Assembly (NCBI GenBank): GCA_964482535.1 | Contig: CAYZXU010000009.1 | Coordinates: 1-37,060, forward strand | Source: CAYZXU01 sp964482535 | GTDB lineage: Bacteria; Desulfobacterota; Desulfobacteria; Desulfobacterales; BuS5 | Length of the DNA stretch: 37,060 bases | Reading direction: 5' to 3' | Part shown: positions 32,285-37,060 of the stretch, piece after piece | How the letters are laid out: each line of letters starts with the position of its first letter | How positions within the stretch are numbered: the first letter of the stretch is position 1 | Position numbers and translations under genes: made by a program | Notes under the pieces: model-generated | The model's database searches: none | The model's input: only the letters and a program-made list of their open reading frames with translations | What the model was told of the DNA's origin: nothing

Positions 32285-33418
32285 ATGGCAGAAAAATATA
32301 CTGTTGCGCCTGATCTTGATTTTATAAAAGAAATCGGTGAGCTTGGCGGCGATTCAGTTAAAAAATGTTTTCAATGCGCAACATGCTCTGTGGTGTGTCC
32401 TATTTCACCTGAAAACAAACCATTCCCCAGAAAAGAGATGATTGCAGCATCATGGGGGTTAAAAGATAAACTGGTGAGCAATTATGATATCTGGCTTTGC
32501 CACCAGTGTGGAGACTGTTCAACTTTATGTCCAAGAGGAGCCAGACCAGGTGATGTTTTGGCAGCAATACGTGCATATACAATAGGCGAATATGCTACAC
32601 CTAAGGTCCTTGCTAAAATGGTTCGGGATCCAAAGAAACTGCCGATTCTTTTTGCAATACCTGCAATTTTATTTCTTGTTTTAGGGAGTATTACAGGGCT
32701 TCTTGATTTTTCACCGGGTGGTGATGAGATTGCTCACCATCTTTTTTTCTCTTCATGGCTTGTTGATTTAATTTTTGTTCCAACAGCAGCATGGGCGGTA
32801 ATAATATTTGCTCTCGGCTTAAAGAGATTTGTAAAAGATATTCACGAGAGCGCCATACGTGATGGAAAAATAGAAGACAAGGAATTTGAATTGGCGGGTT
32901 TGCTGAATGGGCTTAAAAAAGTAATACCCTCAATATTAAAACATGAAAAGTTTTCAGAGTGCAGCGAAAATAAAGAGAGGGCAACAAGTCATCTCATGGT
33001 TTTATTTTCGTTTATCGGTCTTTTTATCGTAACAAATATATTCTTCGTTGTTTTATATGGTCTGCAGATTCACGGTCCCTATTCCCAGTTAAATCCTGTT
33101 AAATGGCTGGCAAATATCAGCGGCGTGATGCTTATTGTGGGCAGCATACTTATGATAAAAAACCGGCTTGAAAAAGAGGACCAAAAGAGCAGTTATGTTG
33201 ACTGGTCTCTGCTGGCGATTGTTCTTGGTGTGGGAGCTACAGGCATGCTGGCTGAGATAACAAGACTTTTGAACCTGGCAGCCGTATCCTACGGGATGTA
33301 TTTTATACATTTAATGTTTGTATTTGTTTTGTTTGCTTTTTTGCCGTTTTCAAAGCTCGCGCATATTGTTTATCGTACTGTGGCTTTGGCTTATAATGAA
33401 TACGCTAATAGAAAATAA
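32285..33418 (+). CDS. qmoC: QmoC, membrane subunit with HdrC- and HdrE-like parts
   Basis: This 377-aa protein has two [4Fe-4S] motifs in the N-terminal HdrC-like domain (Cys28, 31, 34, 38 and Cys72, 75, 78, 82), then about six membrane helices that form the heme b, quinone-binding HdrE-like part. It connects the menaquinone pool to QmoAB and APS reductase. A GTG at 32222 would add 21 residues, but AGGAGG at 32273-32278 fits ATG 32285, where the family begins. It ends in a strong terminator 19 bp after its stop. Confidence 0.96.
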   Translation: MAEKYTVAPDLDFIKEIGELGGDSVKKCFQCATCSVVCPISPENKPFPRKEMIAASWGLKDKLVSNYDIWLCHQCGDCSTLCPRGARPGDVLAAIRAYTIGEYATPKVLAKMVRDPKKLPILFAIPAILFLVLGSITGLLDFSPGGDEIAHHLFFSSWLVDLIFVPTAAWAVIIFALGLKRFVKDIHESAIRDGKIEDKEFELAGLLNGLKKVIPSILKHEKFSECSENKERATSHLMVLFSFIGLFIVTNIFFVVLYGLQIHGPYSQLNPVKWLANISGVMLIVGSILMIKNRLEKEDQKSSYVDWSLLAIVLGVGATGMLAEITRLLNLAAVSYGMYFIHLMFVFVLFAFLPFSKLAHIVYRTVALAYNEYANRK

Positions 33419-33437
33419 AAAAGCAGATTTTTAAATA

Positions 33438-33468
33438 AAAAAAAGGGGGCTTTTAGCCCCCTTTTTTT
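33438..33468. terminator. Strong terminator after qmoC
   Basis: A perfect 14-bp stem (33438-33451 with 33455-33468) made of an A-run, GGGGGC and T, a three-base loop, and the complement ending in seven T. Because it is flanked by A on one side and T on the other it can work in both directions. It separates qmo from the fabD unit. Confidence 0.95.
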
Positions 33469-33521
33469 GTTTTGCTCATCAGAGCTTTGTTTTGCTCATA
33501 AGAGCATGGGGGGAGGTTATT

Positions 33522-34469
33522 TTGAAAAAAACAGTATTTCTTTTTCCGGGTCAGGGTTCACAGTCCGTTGGAATGTGCCATGATTTTTATCAGGAGTTCG
33601 ATTTTGTAAGAGAAATTTTTGATATGGCCCAGGAGATCACTAAAATTAATCTGTCAAAACTCTGCTTCAAGGGCCCAATGGAAGAATTGACAAAGACTGT
33701 CAATCTGCAGCCCGCTGTTACAGCGGTTAATCTTTCTCTTCTTGCTGCCATAGAAAAAGAGAATATATCCCCTGATTTTACTGCAGGTCACAGCCTTGGG
33801 GAATATAGCGCCCTTTGCTCGTCTCAAATTATTTCAAAAGAAGATGCAATGAGGCTCGTTTTTAAAAGAGGCGCGCTTATGCACAGGGAAGCTGAAAAAA
33901 ATAAAGGGGCAATGGCTGCCATTGTCGGTCTTGCCATAGATGATGTAAGGCAGCTTGTGGCTGGTGTTCAGAGTGGTGAGGGTGCAGTCTCTGTGGCAAA
34001 CCATAATGCTAAAACACAGATAGTTATTACAGGTTCGCCTGATCAGGTGAAACAGGCTTGTGCCATGGCATCTTCCAAAGGTGCAAGAGCGATACCCTTA
34101 AAGGTGAGCGGAGCATGGCACAGCGAATTAATCAAAGGCGCTGAAGAAGAATTTACCGACTTCCTTGATTCTGTTGATTTTAAGGCGGATAATAATAGCC
34201 TGGTGTTTAATGTCACTGCGGATTTTGCATCGGAACCGGATGAAATCAGATCAATTATGGCGCAGCAGTTATGCAGCCCTGTTAGATGGTATGATTCAAT
34301 GTTGAAACTCGAAGCCCAGGAGGTGGAACTGTTTGTTGAAGTTGGTCCGGGCAGGGTGCTTAGTGGACTATCAAAAAAGATACTTCCTAAAAAGTATCAT
34401 GAAAAAATTTTAAATATTAACAGCTTAAAGAGTTTTGAAAATTTTCTTAAAACAGCTCACACTATTTAA
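33522..34469 (+). CDS. fabD: Malonyl-CoA:ACP transacylase
   Basis: FabD loads malonyl groups onto acyl carrier protein in fatty acid synthesis. Its start is probably TTG 33522 rather than the upstream TTG 33492, because GGGAGG at 33511-33516 lies five bases before it and the protein then begins MKKTVFLFPGQGSQ, as in the family. Ser91 in GHSLGEYSAL is the nucleophile and His200 in AWHSELI its partner. The 315-aa length is normal. No other fab gene is adjacent; a U32 family gene follows 14 bp later, and a strong terminator stands before it. Confidence 0.92.
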   Translation: MKKTVFLFPGQGSQSVGMCHDFYQEFDFVREIFDMAQEITKINLSKLCFKGPMEELTKTVNLQPAVTAVNLSLLAAIEKENISPDFTAGHSLGEYSALCSSQIISKEDAMRLVFKRGALMHREAEKNKGAMAAIVGLAIDDVRQLVAGVQSGEGAVSVANHNAKTQIVITGSPDQVKQACAMASSKGARAIPLKVSGAWHSELIKGAEEEFTDFLDSVDFKADNNSLVFNVTADFASEPDEIRSIMAQQLCSPVRWYDSMLKLEAQEVELFVEVGPGRVLSGLSKKILPKKYHEKILNINSLKSFENFLKTAHTI

Positions 34470-34483
34470 AAGACTAATACATA

Positions 34484-35740
34484 ATGAATACAAAAAACAG
34501 AAAAGTAGAGCTTCTTGCCCCTGCCGGCAATTTCGAAAAGCTGGAAATAGCCATACACTACGGTGCGGATGCTGTTTATCTCGCAGACAAGAATTATAGT
34601 TTAAGAAACTTTTCCGGAAATTTTACACACGATGAGCTTGCCAGGGCTGTAAATTTTGCCCATGAAAACGGCGTTAAGGTTTACGTTGCATGTAATATAT
34701 ATTCAAGGAATTCTGAACAGGAGAGCATTGAGGACTATCTTCAATTTTTGGGGGAAATAAAACCAGATGCCATAATCCTGGCAGATCCTGGTATAATTAT
34801 GGAAGCAAAAAATATAATACCTGATATCCCTGTTCATCTCAGCACCCAGGCCAATACAACCAATTATAAGAGTATTATGTTCTGGAAAAATTTTGGAGTA
34901 AAGAGAATAAATGCTGCAAGAGAGTTATCGTTAAAAGAGATAAAAGAGTTTGGCAGAGTACCAGGCATGGGGATAGAGGCTTTTGTACACGGAGCTATGT
35001 GTATATCCTATTCAGGGCGGTGCCTTTTAAGCAGCTTTATGACTAACCGCGACAGCAACCTTGGCAAGTGCTCCCATCCCTGCAGATGGAAATATCACCT
35101 TGTTGAAGAATTAAGACCCGGAGAGTATATGCCGGTTTATGAAGATGACAGGGGATCTTACATAATGAACTCAAAAGATCTTTGCATGATCGAACATATA
35201 CCGGAAATGATAGCCTCGAATATAGATTCTTTAAAGATTGAAGGTCGAATGAAGGGCATCCTTTATCTCGCAACAACTGTAAAGACTTACAGAGATGCAA
35301 TAGATTCCTGGTATGAAGACCCTGGTAATTTTGTTGTAAAAAAAGAATGGATTAAAAATCTGGCAGGAATAAAAAACAGAGGTTACAGCACAGGTTTTTA
35401 TCTTGAAGATTATGATCAGATAGTTCCTGATTATGATAAATTTACTTCTTTAAAAGAGAATATTTTTTTAGGGAAAGTCCTTGGGGAAAAAGACGGAAAA
35501 AGAGTTGAAGTGCAGGTTAGAAATAAAATTTTTAAAGATCACTCCATAGAGATTATAAGTAAAACAGACCTCGTAAAACAGGATAAAATTCTTGCCATAA
35601 CAGATAATTGTGGAGAAAATCTTCCTTTTGCACAGCCTGGAAGCATAGTTACCCTTGATTTGATCTATAAGTATTCAAAAAATGATATTATTTGCAGCCG
35701 TCATAAGCAAAGTGGCTGTATTGGACACTCTGAAGTTTAA
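34484..35740 (+). CDS. trhP: U32 family protein, TrhP (YegQ)-like
   Basis: This 418-aa protein is annotated in databases as a peptidase U32, but members of this branch (TrhP, formerly YegQ) take part in 5-hydroxyuridine formation on tRNA. The signature EAFVHGAMCISYSGRCLLSS is at about residues 164-183, followed by GKCSHPCRW. Its four cysteines probably bind an iron-sulfur cluster. N-terminal LLAPAGNFEKLEIAIHYGADAVY is also diagnostic. It is shorter than the E. coli homologue. The last 53 bp overlap the 3' end of the convergent glycosyltransferase gene. The start has no strong ribosome binding site and may rely on fabD translation. Confidence 0.85.
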   Translation: MNTKNRKVELLAPAGNFEKLEIAIHYGADAVYLADKNYSLRNFSGNFTHDELARAVNFAHENGVKVYVACNIYSRNSEQESIEDYLQFLGEIKPDAIILADPGIIMEAKNIIPDIPVHLSTQANTTNYKSIMFWKNFGVKRINAARELSLKEIKEFGRVPGMGIEAFVHGAMCISYSGRCLLSSFMTNRDSNLGKCSHPCRWKYHLVEELRPGEYMPVYEDDRGSYIMNSKDLCMIEHIPEMIASNIDSLKIEGRMKGILYLATTVKTYRDAIDSWYEDPGNFVVKKEWIKNLAGIKNRGYSTGFYLEDYDQIVPDYDKFTSLKENIFLGKVLGEKDGKRVEVQVRNKIFKDHSIEIISKTDLVKQDKILAITDNCGENLPFAQPGSIVTLDLIYKYSKNDIICSRHKQSGCIGHSEV

Positions 35741-37052
35741 TATTAGAATTTTCAACGTCATTCATAATATGCGTCTTTGGAGCAAGCCTTTGTACTTCAT
35801 CCCCGAAAAATTCTATCATTGTTTTATTATACTCACGTCTTAAAACAGCATATGAGTAATATCTTTTTGCAATATCATAGTTTAGATTAACCATATTTTT
35901 TCTTTTTTCTTTAGAACCCAGAATTTCCATTACCTGTTTTACTGTTTTTTTTGTAAGAAACCCGTCCATTACCAGAAGGTCAAAACCCCTTGGTTCAATA
36001 TCTCTGACAAAGGTGGCATATCTGTTAATTAAAATAGGCTTTTTAAAATATATGGCTTCAAGAAAAGCATTGCCGAAACCTTCATAGGAGCTTGGATAGG
36101 TTATCAAATCAGCAAAAGGATAAATATCCCAGAGCGAATAGTGATTTTTTTTATCATTATCGTTTTTTTCAGGATCTGTTATACTCGTAGCAACAAGACG
36201 AAGGTCCACATTCTGTTCACACGCATAACCTTTAAGCCATTCAACATAATCATACCCCTCATCGCCTGCTTCATGGGATATAACCAGCTTATACCTTGGA
36301 TCTTTTAATTCTCTGACAAGCTGGACTGCATGTTCAATCCCTTTTCTCTGAACAATACGTGTGGGTTGCAGAATCATAATATCATCCGGTTCAAGGCCTA
36401 TGGACTTTTTGAAAAATTTAGCCCTGTCTTTATCGGCAACCGGAGGGTTTTCAAAGTCGAGAACATTGGGAATTATTGTGGAAGATATTCCGGTACGGTG
36501 CGCCAGTTGTTCCTGGCTTTCGGAGTTTATAACAATATGTTTTATGTTGGGCAGATAAGGAGGAAAAGCCATGCGTATATAATCATTAACCGAGTTCACA
36601 GAAAAACGAACCCGCTCCCAGTAAAAATCATGGTGATGTGCAATTGTGGGAAGCTGGGTCTCGGCTATGGTTTCGGTTAAAGCCAGCCCCAGCGGTATAT
36701 GCATGGGAATAGTAAGGGAGTTTTCAGCAATGATCATATCAATGTCGAACATGTTTATAAATTCATGGAGTTTTACCTTTAAAAGCGACCTTATTTCATG
36801 AATCATTCTGGTCACTGACGGATTACGTTTTTTATTGCCGAATACCTGGTTATTGATCCGGATATTACTCTCGTGTTGAAAATGAGCCTCAGGAACGTAA
36901 AGACTATTCTCCGGGCATTTGTCGAGTTCACCCGCCATCCAGAAACATCTGTGACCGTTATCCTCAAAAACTTTTGCCCACTTTTCTGCCTCAAGAGAAA
37001 CACCGTCATTACCGGCAAATCTCGTTGCAACAAATCCGATGTTTTTTATCAT
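35688..37052 (-). CDS. Glycosyltransferase family 4, N-terminal motif GFVATRFAGNDGVSLEA
   Basis: This 454-aa GT-B enzyme has the retaining GT4 C-terminal half: RIVQRKGIEHAVQL near residue 225 and PSSYEGFGNAFLEAIYFKKP near 315-335 with the catalytic EGFGNAFLE acid motif. The N-terminal part (GVSLEAEKWAKVF, HHHDFYWER) resembles a group that I associate with mannosylglucosylglycerate-type compatible-solute synthesis, so an osmolyte or a surface glycan are both possible. No signal peptide or membrane segment is seen. The last 53 bp overlap trhP in convergent orientation. ATG 37052 is close to the window edge, so upstream context is missing. Confidence 0.8.
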   Translation of the reverse strand: MIKNIGFVATRFAGNDGVSLEAEKWAKVFEDNGHRCFWMAGELDKCPENSLYVPEAHFQHESNIRINNQVFGNKKRNPSVTRMIHEIRSLLKVKLHEFINMFDIDMIIAENSLTIPMHIPLGLALTETIAETQLPTIAHHHDFYWERVRFSVNSVNDYIRMAFPPYLPNIKHIVINSESQEQLAHRTGISSTIIPNVLDFENPPVADKDRAKFFKKSIGLEPDDIMILQPTRIVQRKGIEHAVQLVRELKDPRYKLVISHEAGDEGYDYVEWLKGYACEQNVDLRLVATSITDPEKNDNDKKNHYSLWDIYPFADLITYPSSYEGFGNAFLEAIYFKKPILINRYATFVRDIEPRGFDLLVMDGFLTKKTVKQVMEILGSKEKRKNMVNLNYDIAKRYYSYAVLRREYNKTMIEFFGDEVQRLAPKTHIMNDVENSNIKLQSVQYSHFAYDGCK

Positions 37053-37060
37053 TTATAGAA

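Overview
This window looks like a chromosomal segment of an AT-rich sulfate-reducing bacterium, most likely of the Desulfobacterota (Desulfobacterales-like). The main evidence is aprBA followed by qmoABC, the dissimilatory APS reductase and its quinone-interacting electron-transfer complex. No finer taxonomic claim is supported. It appears to come from a draft or metagenomic assembly, because a run of exactly 100 N sits inside a tandem repeat.

Region 1 (1-12,640) is an envelope locus. It has five paralogous exported DUF1329 proteins, one DUF1302 outer-membrane barrel and one RND/MMPL inner-membrane transporter. Copies 2-5 of DUF1329 are all exactly 458 aa once starts are corrected. A 24-codon fragment matching the C-terminus of the MMPL transporter lies between copies 4 and 5. 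Copies 1 and 5 share an 8-bp tandem-repeat leader. Together these suggest an MMPL-DUF1329 unit that was duplicated and then eroded. The likely role is moving a hydrophobic molecule across the envelope; the substrate is unknown.

Region 2 (12,666-14,281) is a three-gene cassette: a MoaD/ThiS-type sulfur carrier ending in Gly-Gly, an unrecognised 174-aa protein, and an E1-like ThiF/MoeB/HesA enzyme lacking the usual zinc and catalytic cysteines. An 87-bp tandem repeat containing the N gap follows.

Region 3 (14,574-17,677, minus) pairs a TviB/WbpO-type UDP-sugar dehydrogenase with an ATP sulfurylase-APS kinase fusion. The sulfurylase half has altered active-site motifs while the kinase half looks intact.

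Region 4 (17,804-22,544) holds a small two-helix membrane protein and then a tight minus-strand cluster: a DUF4388 (PATAN) protein, a MauE/DoxX-like protein, CcdA, a periplasmic thioredoxin-fold protein and a Nudix hydrolase. This looks like a periplasmic thiol redox relay. A palindromic repeat whose end overlaps the 3' end of hisD follows, then hisD.

Region 5 (22,785-25,204) has dinB and serC. Region 6 (25,374-33,468) is the energy core: aprBA with a strong promoter and a long leader, a terminator, then qmoABC with its own candidate promoter at a cluster of direct repeats and two palindromes. Region 7 (33,522-37,052) has fabD, a TrhP-type U32 protein and a convergent family 4 glycosyltransferase overlapping it by 53 bp.
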